A stretch of 41,456 bases of DNA from Candidatus Sumerlaeia bacterium (GTDB lineage Bacteria; Sumerlaeota; Sumerlaeia; SLMS01; JAHLLQ01). Below are positions 16,225 through 24,278 of the stretch, one piece after another. Under the pieces are notes generated by a model, which saw nothing but the letters and a program-made list of their open reading frames with translations, did not search any database and was not told the origin of the DNA. The position numbers and the translations under genes are program-made. The first letter of the stretch is position 1. Every line of letters begins with the position of its first letter. Location: contig JAHCAW010000036.1 of assembly GCA_019634695.1 (NCBI GenBank), forward strand, positions 1 to 41,456. Reading direction: 5' to 3'.

Positions 16225-17216
16225 TGTCCGACGGCATCGCGGGAATCGGCACGCTGCGGGCGGAACATCGCGGCGACTTCGTGGACATCGAGCAGACGGC
16301 GGACGGCAGCTTCGCCGTCGGCGAGGAGGGCGTGCATCGCATCCTGACGCCGCGCGACCGCAAGGTGGAGTTCATCTGCTTCGCCGACAAGACGCTCGCA
16401 CTGGTCCGATCCGCGATGGGTTATCCGGCGTTGTATCCGCTGCTCGATGCGCGCTTCGAGGGCCCGGCCGAGGCGGTGCTGATGGACCTGGACGGCACGA
16501 GCGTCCACAGCGAGCACTTCTGGATCTGGGTGATCGAGCAATCGACCGCGCGGCTGCTGGGCAATCCGGCGTTTCAGCTCGAGGAAGCGGATTTGCCGCA
16601 CGTTTCCGGGCACTCCGTTTCCGAACACCTGCAATACTGCATTGGCAAATACTGCCCGGACAAGTCGGTGGAGGAGGCGCGGCGGCACTACTTCGAGATC
16701 ACGCACCACGAGTTGGCGGAGATTTCCGCCGGTCGCGGACGGCCGGACGCGTTTACGCCGGCGCCGGGCTTGAAGGAGTTCCTGCTCGAGCTGAAGGGCC
16801 ACGGCATCCGGATCGGGCTCGTGACGTCGGGGCTGTACGAGAAGGCGTGGCCGGAGATCCTGTCGGCCTTTCGTTCGATGGACCTGGGCGATCCGCACGA
16901 GTTCTACGATGCGATCATCAGCGCGGGCTTCGCGATTCGCCGGGGACAGGTCGGGACGCTGGGCGAGCTGGCGCCGAAGCCGCATCCGTGGCTGTACGCG
17001 GAGACGGCGCGCGTGGGGCTCGGGATCGAGCCGGCGCGGCGTCATCGCGTGATCGGCTTCGAGGATTCGTCGGCCGGCGTCGTGTCGATCCGGCTGGCGG
17101 GCTTCGCGGCGGTCGGGGTCGGCGGAGGGAACATCGCGCAGAGCGGCGTGCGTCCGCTGCTGCTGCGCGAGGTGCCGTCGCTGATGGACGCGCTGCCGAT
17201 GGTTCTGGGAAAGTAG
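16224..17216 (+). CDS. HAD-superfamily phosphatase/phosphomutase-like protein
   Basis: A protein of 330 residues. From residue 86 it is a HAD hydrolase of the beta-phosphoglucomutase-like group: VLMDLDGTSVHSEH (nucleophile Asp88, acid/base Asp90), a helical cap (about 100-180), GLVTSG (motif II), APKPHP (motif III Lys) and IGFEDSSAGVVS (motif IV). An N-terminal extension of about 85 residues (ending MGYPALYPLLDARFEG) is not part of a standard HAD fold and I do not recognise it. The start overlaps the GH38 stop (TGATG), with AAGGAGAG just upstream, so translation is coupled. A sugar-phosphate substrate produced or used by the neighbour is a reasonable inference. Confidence 0.85.
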   Translation: MSDGIAGIGTLRAEHRGDFVDIEQTADGSFAVGEEGVHRILTPRDRKVEFICFADKTLALVRSAMGYPALYPLLDARFEGPAEAVLMDLDGTSVHSEHFWIWVIEQSTARLLGNPAFQLEEADLPHVSGHSVSEHLQYCIGKYCPDKSVEEARRHYFEITHHELAEISAGRGRPDAFTPAPGLKEFLLELKGHGIRIGLVTSGLYEKAWPEILSAFRSMDLGDPHEFYDAIISAGFAIRRGQVGTLGELAPKPHPWLYAETARVGLGIEPARRHRVIGFEDSSAGVVSIRLAGFAAVGVGGGNIAQSGVRPLLLREVPSLMDALPMVLGK

Positions 17217-17222
17217 ATTTGC

Positions 17223-18677
17223 CTATTTCTTGAGTTCGCCTTCGTCGGCGAAGGAGTAGAACCGGTCGCCCGCGACGATGACGTGGTCGACGACCGGAAT
17301 GCCGACGATTTCGCCGGCCTGCACGAGCTTGCCCGTCACGACGCGGTCCTCGCGACTGGGTGCCGGGTCGCCCGTGGGGTGGTTGTGCACGAAGACGATC
17401 GCGTAGGCCGCGTCGCGAATCGCCTCGGCGAAGGACTCGCGCGGGTGCACGAGGCTCTGGTTGAGCGTGCCGGAGGTGACGAGCACGCGGCGGATCAGGT
17501 CCATCTTGGTGTTCAGGTGCAGGGCGTGGAACTGTTCGGTCTGCATGCCGACGAAGAGGGGTCGCATGTAGTCGAAGACGCGGCGGCCGCTGTTGAGGCG
17601 GACGCGCTGACCGGGCGCGGGGGCCTCGCCGATGCGGCGGGCCAGCTCCAGCGCCGCCTTGACGGTGGTGGCCTTGACGACGCCCATGCCGGGGAAGCGG
17701 GCGAGCTCGGCGACGGACAGCGCGGCCAGGCGGTCGATGCTGCCGGCGGCGTGCAGGATTTCGTGCGCAACGTCGAGAGCGTTGCGGCCTCCACCGCCGG
17801 TGCGCAGCAGAATGGCAAGGAGCTCCTCGTCCGACAGGGCGCCGGGCCCGTTGGCCTGGAGGCGCTCGCGGGGGCGCTGTTCCAGGCGCATGGTGGCTTG
17901 CAAATTGCGCGAACGGGCCTGCAGGGCGCGGCGATTGGTGCGGAAGAACGGGCACTGGGCGGTGAGCGGGCAGGCGGTGCAGCGCGGCGTCAGCGTGCAG
18001 ACGGCGGCCTCGCGCGCGGATGCCGGGCCCACGCCGGCGAAGGTGCCGGCGATTTCGTCGAATTCGGCGGGGGAGACGCCGAGCGTGCGGGCGAGTTCCT
18101 CCATGCGGCGCTGGGCGTCGTCGATGCCGGCGCGCGTGCGAGGCCGCTCGTCCATCCATCCCAGGCGGGCGAGCAGGCGTTGGCGGGCGCCGTCGGGCAC
18201 GATGGCGGGGTAGCCGACGGCGGCGAGCCACTCCCAGGCGCGGATGCCATCGAGCGCGGGGGCCTTGCGGCGCAGCGTCGCCGCGGCGGCCACGGGACCG
18301 GTCGCCGCGCGAAGCCAGCCTGCGGGCGACTCCGTCGCCAGCCATTGGAGGCTGGTGACGAGGCGCTGGCGGGCGCGCGGGGTCAGGCGGGTGGCAAGGT
18401 CGGTCGGCGGTGTCTCCCGGACGACGTTGGACGATTCCCCGGCCGCAGGGGCGAGCAGGTCCTGCACAAGGCGGCGGGCGCGCCGGCGTTCGGCGGCGTT
18501 CTCGCGGTCGAGATCGAGCGCCACCATGACGGCGCAGACCTGTGCCTCGATGGGGCGCAGCGCGCGCCACGGCTCGGCCTGCCGCTCGGTCAGGCGCAGG
18601 GCCATGCCCGGGGCATGCTCCAGCACGTGCGCCTTCAGCAGCTCCCAGGTGTCCAGGCGGGCGTAGGTGGTGGTCAT
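17223..18677 (-). CDS. RadC/JAB-domain protein with N-terminal Fe-S glycosylase-like extension
   Basis: A protein of 484 residues, about twice the usual RadC length. Residues about 265-484 are RadC: a UPF0758-like helical part (RERLQANGPGALSDEELLAILLRTG), HhH-like FPGMGVVKA, then the JAB/MPN metal site with Glu381, His431 and His433 in VHNHPTGDPAPSRED and Asp444. Residues about 100-245 resemble the HhH-GPD/endonuclease III fold: WLAAVGYPAIVPDGARQRLLARLG aligns with the catalytic-Asp region, and Cys227, Cys233, Cys236 and Cys242 form a C-x5-C-x2-C-x5-C cluster-binding loop like the 4Fe-4S loop of Nth/MutY (usually C-x6). The catalytic Lys of a bifunctional glycosylase is not evident. RadC's function remains unclear despite its name. 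ATG 18677 has GGAGAG eight bases upstream. The gene converges on the HAD gene, six bases away. Confidence 0.85.
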   Translation of the reverse strand: MTTTYARLDTWELLKAHVLEHAPGMALRLTERQAEPWRALRPIEAQVCAVMVALDLDRENAAERRRARRLVQDLLAPAAGESSNVVRETPPTDLATRLTPRARQRLVTSLQWLATESPAGWLRAATGPVAAAATLRRKAPALDGIRAWEWLAAVGYPAIVPDGARQRLLARLGWMDERPRTRAGIDDAQRRMEELARTLGVSPAEFDEIAGTFAGVGPASAREAAVCTLTPRCTACPLTAQCPFFRTNRRALQARSRNLQATMRLEQRPRERLQANGPGALSDEELLAILLRTGGGGRNALDVAHEILHAAGSIDRLAALSVAELARFPGMGVVKATTVKAALELARRIGEAPAPGQRVRLNSGRRVFDYMRPLFVGMQTEQFHALHLNTKMDLIRRVLVTSGTLNQSLVHPRESFAEAIRDAAYAIVFVHNHPTGDPAPSREDRVVTGKLVQAGEIVGIPVVDHVIVAGDRFYSFADEGELKK

Positions 18678-18709
18678 ACCGGGGGCTCTCCGGGCGGTCG
18701 TGCCGGCAA

Positions 18710-18724
18710 CGGGCAGGTTGCCCG
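18710..18724. repeat. Short hairpin resembling the REP-like family
   Basis: CGGGCA and TGCCCG (18710-18724) pair around GGT. Read on the minus strand, the 15 bases differ at only one position from the centre of the 6811-6833 hairpin. It lies in the divergent region between radC and ptsN, so it could instead be a regulatory site. Confidence 0.3.
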
Positions 18725-18774
18725 GGCCCGTGGGGGCGACTCAACGACATCCTGCACGGGGGCGCTTGATTGAA

Positions 18775-18795
18775 GGGCGCGGAGGGTCGGCGCCC
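18775..18795 (+). other. Hairpin upstream of the EIIA gene
   Basis: GGGCGC (18775-18780) and GCGCCC (18790-18795) pair around nine bases and are followed by CTCTTCCTT. It lies about 75 bases before the EIIA start, in the radC/ptsN divergent region. It could be a leader attenuator or an operator half-site pair; sequence alone cannot decide. Confidence 0.25.
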
Positions 18796-18870
18796 CTCTT
18801 CCTTGACCCCCACGGCGGGCATGCGGGAACAAGGCGTCGCTGTTCCTCACCACGCCCGGTGGCCCGCCCT

Positions 18871-19341
18871 ATGCCCTACGATCCCCGCCAGATGTTCAGC
18901 CCCGACCGCGTCGTGGACCTGCACGGCAGCACGAAGGACGAAGTCCTGACCGAGCTGTGCGCCGTGCTGGCCAAGTCCGACAAGGTGTCCGATCCCAAGG
19001 AACTGCTCGCGCGCATCATCGAGCGCGAGAAGACGCTCTCGACCGGCGTGGGCGTCGGTCTGGCCTTGCCGCACGTCAAGATTCCGTCGATCGCCGATTT
19101 CGTGATCGCGATCGGCCGCCATCTCAAGGGCGTGGACTTCCAGTCGCTCGACAACAAGCCGGCGCACATCATTGTCATGATCGGTTGTCATGAGTCGCAG
19201 TCGGCCGACTATCTGAAGGTGCTGAGCAAGTTGGTGCGGGCGCTCAAGGAGCGCGAGTTCCAGAAGAAGATTCTGCTGGCCGGTTCGCCGCAGGAGATCG
19301 TCGACCTGTTCATTGGGGACGGGGGCGTCTTCGTGTCCTGA
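18871..19341 (+). CDS. PTS EIIA domain protein, PtsN-like
   Basis: A protein of 156 residues, the standard length of a stand-alone EIIA of the fructose/nitrogen type. The phosphorylated histidine is His68 in TGVGVGLALPHVK, and the flanking strands FVIAIGRHLKGVDF and HIIVMIGCHES plus the final SPQEIVDLF match the family. PtsN relays phosphate from a PTS phosphotransfer chain to regulate potassium transport, nitrogen and envelope functions by protein contacts. No HPr, EI or sugar permease is nearby, so the partners are elsewhere. ATG 18871 is chosen for length; ATG 18892 (MFSPDRVV) is a possible later start, since neither has a strong ribosome binding site. Confidence 0.88.
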   Translation: MPYDPRQMFSPDRVVDLHGSTKDEVLTELCAVLAKSDKVSDPKELLARIIEREKTLSTGVGVGLALPHVKIPSIADFVIAIGRHLKGVDFQSLDNKPAHIIVMIGCHESQSADYLKVLSKLVRALKEREFQKKILLAGSPQEIVDLFIGDGGVFVS

Positions 19342-19363
19342 GCCCGCCGGCCGGGACTGCCCC

Positions 19364-20536
19364 ATGGCCCTGTCCTGCCATCATCTGCCCTGCCATCATC
19401 TGGTTGTCGATGCGCGCACGGTGCGTCCGGGGGCGACCGGTGTCGGGCACTCTGTCGCGGGCCTGCTGCTGGGGCTCGAGCGGGTGCTCGCGTGCGATGC
19501 GACGTGGCGGGTCACCGCGCTGCGGCTGGCGAGCCCGGACCGCGGCTCTGGCTGGCCCGCCGACTTGTGGGCAGCCTTGACTCGCGTCGCGGTTTGCGAG
19601 GTGTCGGCCGACTACGAGCATCATCCCGCGGGCGATGTGTGGTTGCATCGCGAGTTGCCTCGCGTGATGCGTCGCGTCGAGGGCGACGTCTTGCTAAGTC
19701 CGGCGTTTCTGGCTCCGGCGGGCCGACGCGCCTTCGCCCGCCTCGTGGTCGTGCCGGATGCAATCGCCTGGGACGAGCCGGACAACCTCCCCTTTGGCTT
19801 TCGGCACTACCTGCGTGCGGCGACGCGACTCGCGGCGTGGGGCGCGGACCGCGTGCTGACGCTCTCGCCCGACGCGGCGCGGCGTCTGGCGCGGCGGGGC
19901 GTGCGCTGCGCAGGGCTGCTGCCGCCGGGGATCGATCCGACGCTGTTCCGGCCGCACGTCGATGGCGAGACGGTCCTGCCCGATGGAACGTGCAAGGGTG
20001 GCCCCGTGGTGCTGTATACCGCCGCGCCGGAAGCGCGGAAGAATCACGTCGTGCTCTTCGAGGCCATGCGGCGTCCGGAGCTGGCGCGGCTCGATCCCGA
20101 ATTGGTACTGCTGGACCGCCGCGCGGGCGAGGGAATGGCGCGGTGGAGCAGGCTGACGTCGGGCCTGCGAGTGCGGGCCGTCGCGCCGCGCGGCCCGGCG
20201 GATGTCGCCGCGTGGACGCGCGCGGCGGATGCCGTCGCCTTTCCGTCGCGGGCCGAGGGTTTCGGCATCCCGGTGGTCGAGGCGATGGCGTGCGGACGTC
20301 CGGTCGTGGCCTCCGACATCGGGGTGCTGCGTTGGCTGACGGCGGGCGGGCGGGCGGCGCACCTGGTGGCGCCCTCCGATCCCGCGGCATGGGCGCAGGC
20401 GTTGGCGTCGGCGCTGGAGGCACCCGACGACGCGCGGCGCCGCGCGGGCCTTGCGCGGGCCCGGCGTTTCACGGTGGATGCCGCTGCCCGGCGACTGCTG
20501 GCCCACGCGAGCGATGTGCTCGCACGCCGCGGATGA
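19364..20536 (+). CDS. GT4-family glycosyltransferase
   Basis: A protein of 390 residues of the GT-B fold. The C-terminal half shows VVLYTAAPEARKNHVVLFEAM (start of the donor domain), then ADAVAFPSRAEGFGIPVVEAMACGRPVVASD, the E-x7-E donor-binding motif of GT4 retaining transferases. The N-terminal acceptor domain is less conserved (HLVVDARTV, LVVVPDAIAWDEPDNLPFG, RVLTLSPDAARRLARRG, LPPGIDPTLFRP). It would transfer a sugar from a nucleotide donor to a glycan or lipid acceptor. ATG 19364 is the first plausible start; the first dozen residues, encoded by a short tandem repeat, precede the conserved HLVVDAR strand. It follows the EIIA gene by 22 bases. Confidence 0.88.
   Translation: MALSCHHLPCHHLVVDARTVRPGATGVGHSVAGLLLGLERVLACDATWRVTALRLASPDRGSGWPADLWAALTRVAVCEVSADYEHHPAGDVWLHRELPRVMRRVEGDVLLSPAFLAPAGRRAFARLVVVPDAIAWDEPDNLPFGFRHYLRAATRLAAWGADRVLTLSPDAARRLARRGVRCAGLLPPGIDPTLFRPHVDGETVLPDGTCKGGPVVLYTAAPEARKNHVVLFEAMRRPELARLDPELVLLDRRAGEGMARWSRLTSGLRVRAVAPRGPADVAAWTRAADAVAFPSRAEGFGIPVVEAMACGRPVVASDIGVLRWLTAGGRAAHLVAPSDPAAWAQALASALEAPDDARRRAGLARARRFTVDAAARRLLAHASDVLARRG
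19374..19402 (+). repeat. 15-bp in-frame tandem duplication at the glycosyltransferase N-terminus
   Basis: CCTGCCATCATCTG occurs at 19374-19387 and again at 19389-19402 (period 15). It encodes two copies of Cys-His-His-Leu just after the start codon. The repeat is in frame, so changes in copy number would add or remove five residues without a frameshift. Confidence 0.7.
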
Positions 20537-20632
20537 ATTCGCTTCGCCATGGTGCATCAACGGCCTTGCCACGCGGCGGGTGGGTGGCATGCGATTCCAT
20601 GCCTGACATCCATGTCGCGAGGTGATTCTGCC

Positions 20633-21892
20633 ATGAGTCTGAATGTCGCTGCGGTGCGGACCCAGTTTCCGGCGCTGGACCTGACCGTCGCCGGCCGACC
20701 CGCGATCTTCTTCGACGGGCCCGGTGGCACGCAGATGCCGCAGCGCGTGATCGACCGGATGGTGCGCTACCTCGTGCACGAGAACGCGAACACCGGCGGG
20801 CCGTTCGCCACCAGCGTCGCCAACGATGCGATGCTGGCAAACGCGCGGGCCGTCTTCGCGGACTACTTCAACTGCGCCGCCGACGAGGTGGCCTTCTGCC
20901 ACAACTCGACGACGATCTGCTTCAAGCTGGCACAGGCCATCGCGCGCGACCTTCAGCGCGGCGACGAGATTCTCGTCACCGACATCGACCACGAGGCGAA
21001 CCGCAGCCCTTGGACGGTGCTCGCCGACCGCGGCATCGTCGTCCAGAGCGTGCGCGTGAATCCGCAGACCTGCACGCTGGACCTCGACGACCTGGCGGGC
21101 AAGCTGACCAAGCGGACGAAGGTGGTCGCGTTCAACGCGGCGTCGAACGCGGTGGGCACAATCTCGGACGCGAAGGCGATCGTGCGGCTGGCGCGCAGCG
21201 TCGGTGCGCTGACCGTCGCCGATGCGGTCCACTATGCGTTGCATCGCGTCATCGACGTGCAGGACCTCGGCGTGGACTTCATGTTCTGCTCGGCGTACAA
21301 GTTCTTCGGCCCGCACGTGGGCGTGCTGTACGCGCGGCGCGAGCGGCTGGAGGCGCTGCGCACGCTCAAGGTGGTGCCGCAGAAGGACTACGCCCCGGAC
21401 ATGTTCGAGACGGGGACACTGAACCACGAGGGCATCGCGGGCGCGGCCGAGGCAGTCGAGTTTCTGGCCGACGTGGGCCGCCATCATGCGGGTTCGGTGG
21501 CCGGGCCGGAAGCGGGCAACGAGCGCCGTCGGGCCATCGCGCGCGGCGTGTTGGCCATGGAGGAGCACGAGCAACCGCTGGCGCAGCACTTCCGCGAGCA
21601 GTTGGCGCGCATTCCGGGCCTGCGCCTGTATGGCCCGCCGGCCGGTCATCCCTGCACGTCGACGATTTCGTTCCGGCTCGGTTCGTGGCATCCCGACGCG
21701 CTGTGCCAGCGACTGGCCGAGCGCGGCATCTTCACATGGGCGGGCAGCTTCTACGCGGTGCGTCTGGTGGAAGTACTGGGTCTGCGCGAGTCCGGCGGCC
21801 TGCTGCGCATCGGGTTGGCGCCGTACAACACGCGGGACGAGGTTGATCGCGCGCTGGTGGAAATCCGGGCGCTGGCCGCGGAAAGCGCGTAG
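20633..21892 (+). CDS. Cysteine desulfurase-like PLP enzyme (VC1184/TIGR01976 type)
   Basis: A protein of 419 residues in the class V aminotransferase fold. Diagnostic stretches are IFFDGPGGTQMPQRVIDRM, ITDIDHEANRSPW-like VTDIDHEANRSPW, VVAFNAASNAVGTISD, VADAVHYALH and FCSAYKFFGPHVGVLY, where Lys223 binds PLP. This matches the desulfurase-like VC1184 subfamily, whose substrate is not firmly established; it lacks an obvious C-terminal catalytic Cys loop of IscS/NifS type. ATG 20633 has AGGTGA about 10 bases upstream, and earlier in-frame codons look non-conserved. The gene converges on the antiporter gene with a 10-base gap and has no isc/suf neighbours. Confidence 0.88.
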   Translation: MSLNVAAVRTQFPALDLTVAGRPAIFFDGPGGTQMPQRVIDRMVRYLVHENANTGGPFATSVANDAMLANARAVFADYFNCAADEVAFCHNSTTICFKLAQAIARDLQRGDEILVTDIDHEANRSPWTVLADRGIVVQSVRVNPQTCTLDLDDLAGKLTKRTKVVAFNAASNAVGTISDAKAIVRLARSVGALTVADAVHYALHRVIDVQDLGVDFMFCSAYKFFGPHVGVLYARRERLEALRTLKVVPQKDYAPDMFETGTLNHEGIAGAAEAVEFLADVGRHHAGSVAGPEAGNERRRAIARGVLAMEEHEQPLAQHFREQLARIPGLRLYGPPAGHPCTSTISFRLGSWHPDALCQRLAERGIFTWAGSFYAVRLVEVLGLRESGGLLRIGLAPYNTRDEVDRALVEIRALAAESA

Positions 21893-21902
21893 TGGCAGTT
21901 GC

Positions 21903-24233
21903 TCAGGCAACCGGCTCGATCGGTTCGGAGTCCGGGGCGGGCGGCGGGGCAAGCGACTCGGCGAACGTCCGGATGGCCTTGTGCGTTCCGACGACCAGCA
22001 GGCGGTCGCCTTCGCTGAGCACGTCCTTCGCGCCGGGCGTGGAGATCTCGGTGCCATCGCGCCGAATGCCGGCGATCATGACGCCGAATCGCGTGACCAG
22101 GTTCAGTTCGCTCAGCGGCTTGTCGACGCAGGGGCACGCCTCGGGAACGAGGATCGACTCGGTGGCCAACTCGTCGAACAGGTCGAGCCAGTCAGGCGCG
22201 GACGAGCGTTGCGCCAGGAAGGCGGTGGCCTGCTTGAGGGCGTCGCGTGTGCCGAGCAGCAGGAGGGTGTCGCCGGGGTAGAGCCGATCGGCGGGTGTCG
22301 GGCTGTTGATGGCGAAGCCTTGGCGGTCGATGCCGACGATCGAGCAGGAGAAGCGCGTGCGCAGGGCAAGATCGAGAATCCGGCGCCCGGCGTGCAACGA
22401 ATCGGTGGGCAGGACGAACTCCTCGAGCGAGAGTTGCCACGCGTCTCCCTTCGTGAAGTCCTCGAGCATCCACGAGCGCTTGGCGATCGCGTCGGTCGAG
22501 ACGCCCTTCAACTCGTCGTGCAGGATGTTCTCGATGCGCGACTGCCAGAAGATGAGATTCTTCCACTGCAGGACGGTGACGAGCACGAGGATGGCGAGGA
22601 GCGCGACGAAGACGGAGAGCGGAACGACGTCGGTGGGCAGCAACACGGAGAGCCACAGGATAACGAAGCCCAACGCGCCGGCCGTGAACAGGCGCCGGAT
22701 GAGGGGGCGGGTCTTCATGGCGGTGCGCTTGCCCTGCGTGGTGGCCTCGGCGACGATCATCGAGAGGGCTCCGATGTTGCGCCAGACGGCGACGAGGGGC
22801 GGCAGCAGCAGGATGCCGCCGGCGAGCAGGAGCAGCAGGGTCGTGCCGTTGGTGACGAGCAGGTCGGGGCCGATCTGACGCTCGAGCCACTGCGAGGCGG
22901 GAGCCAGGACGGCGATGCCGCCGCCAATGGTGAGCAGTTGCAGCATGGTCTGGCGGATGCGCGGAGCGATGAGCTTCCAGGCGAAGCTGCGGGCGCGGGC
23001 GTTCTGCAGGCGTTCGAGCCACGCCTGCCAGGTCGCAAGGCCACGTTCGAGTGGGCCGGGCAGGCGGCGCTCGAAGCCAGTGGCGAGGGGCTCGGCGTGA
23101 CGGACGATGCCCGGGAAGATGAGGCAGGTGAGCAACGAGGCGCCGACGGCCGCGGGGTAGAACGACTCGGGCATGATGCCGGAGCGAACGCCAAGGAAGG
23201 CGATGACGAAGGAGAACTCGCCGAGCGGCGTCAGCGCCATGGCCGACTTGACGGCGTCGCGGATAGGAGAACCGGTCAGCACCAGCCCGACGCCGAGTGC
23301 GGGACCACGCAGCAGCAGCGCCGCCGCCGTCAGCGCCAGCAGTCCCGGCCAGAACTGCCCGATTGTGCGGGCATCGAACATCATTCCCATCGCCACGAAG
23401 AAGACGGCGCCGAACAGATGGCGCATGCCTTCGAAGAGCCGCTCCACCTCGGAGCGTTGCGGCGTGCTGCCGATGACGGCCCCGAGCACGAAGGCCGACA
23501 GGGCCATCGAGTAGCCCATGCGCTGCGCACCCCAACCGAGCAGCAGCAGCATGCCGGCGACGATGAGGATCCGCAGTTCGCTGCCCACGCGCTGGTCCAG
23601 CCAGCGCAACAGCGCCGGCACCAGCAACAGGATCAGAACCGTCAGCAGGATCACGAAGCCCGTGAACGACGAGATGACGTACCAGATGGACTCCTCGTTG
23701 CGCGTGCCGATCGTCACCATGGACGAGAGCAGCGTGAGCATCGTGATGGCGACGATGTCCTCGAGCAGCGTCACGCCGAGCGCGAGCTGGCCCCAGCGCG
23801 TGTGGTTCTCCTTCGATTCCTCGAGCACCTTGGCGATGATCGCCGAGCTGGAGACCATCAGGGCGCCGGCAACGAACAGGCCTTGCTGGTCGCTCAGGCC
23901 GACGAGCGAACTAATTGTGCGGCTGGCCAGCAGCACCAGCAGCGCGCCCAGCCCGGTCGTCAGCAACAGCGATGTTCCCATCCGGCGCATGCGGCGCAGG
24001 CTGAAGCCCAGGCCGATGCCGAAGATCAGGAAGATCAGCCCAAGGTCGGCTAGCATCTGGACGCGTTCGGGGCTCTGGACCAGTTCGATGCCCGCGATCG
24101 AGGGGCCCATCAGGATCCCGGCCACCAGATAGCCCACGATGGCGGAGAGCTTCAGCGCGCGGGCCAGCATGCCCGCCACGCCGGCGATCAGCGCCACGAC
24201 ACCCAAGTCGAGGATGAACTGGATTCCGACCAT
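21903..24233 (-). CDS. CPA2-family cation:proton antiporter with two RCK_C (TrkA-C) domains
   Basis: A protein of 776 residues. The N-terminal half (about 1-390) is a Kef/NapA-type exchanger with about a dozen hydrophobic segments; LSAIVGYLVAGILMGP, LADLGLIFLIFGIGLGFS and SALMVSSSAIIAKVLEESKENH are characteristic. A second hydrophobic block (about 430-560) adds membrane segments with a conserved-looking TTQGKRTAMKTRP loop. The C-terminus carries two RCK_C domains in tandem (about 590-670 and 690-765; each with a GDxLLLLGT/GDRLLVVGT strand), but no RCK_N Rossmann domain is seen. RCK_C domains usually bind a small ligand that gates transport. It should exchange K+ or Na+ for protons at the inner membrane. 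It follows the methyltransferase by 45 bases on the same strand. Confidence 0.88.
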   Translation of the reverse strand: MVGIQFILDLGVVALIAGVAGMLARALKLSAIVGYLVAGILMGPSIAGIELVQSPERVQMLADLGLIFLIFGIGLGFSLRRMRRMGTSLLLTTGLGALLVLLASRTISSLVGLSDQQGLFVAGALMVSSSAIIAKVLEESKENHTRWGQLALGVTLLEDIVAITMLTLLSSMVTIGTRNEESIWYVISSFTGFVILLTVLILLLVPALLRWLDQRVGSELRILIVAGMLLLLGWGAQRMGYSMALSAFVLGAVIGSTPQRSEVERLFEGMRHLFGAVFFVAMGMMFDARTIGQFWPGLLALTAAALLLRGPALGVGLVLTGSPIRDAVKSAMALTPLGEFSFVIAFLGVRSGIMPESFYPAAVGASLLTCLIFPGIVRHAEPLATGFERRLPGPLERGLATWQAWLERLQNARARSFAWKLIAPRIRQTMLQLLTIGGGIAVLAPASQWLERQIGPDLLVTNGTTLLLLLAGGILLLPPLVAVWRNIGALSMIVAEATTQGKRTAMKTRPLIRRLFTAGALGFVILWLSVLLPTDVVPLSVFVALLAILVLVTVLQWKNLIFWQSRIENILHDELKGVSTDAIAKRSWMLEDFTKGDAWQLSLEEFVLPTDSLHAGRRILDLALRTRFSCSIVGIDRQGFAINSPTPADRLYPGDTLLLLGTRDALKQATAFLAQRSSAPDWLDLFDELATESILVPEACPCVDKPLSELNLVTRFGVMIAGIRRDGTEISTPGAKDVLSEGDRLLVVGTHKAIRTFAESLAPPPAPDSEPIEPVA

Positions 24234-24278
24234 CGCCTGACCGCTCTCCGAAGGAGTTCCCGACTGCTGGCGGCAGGC

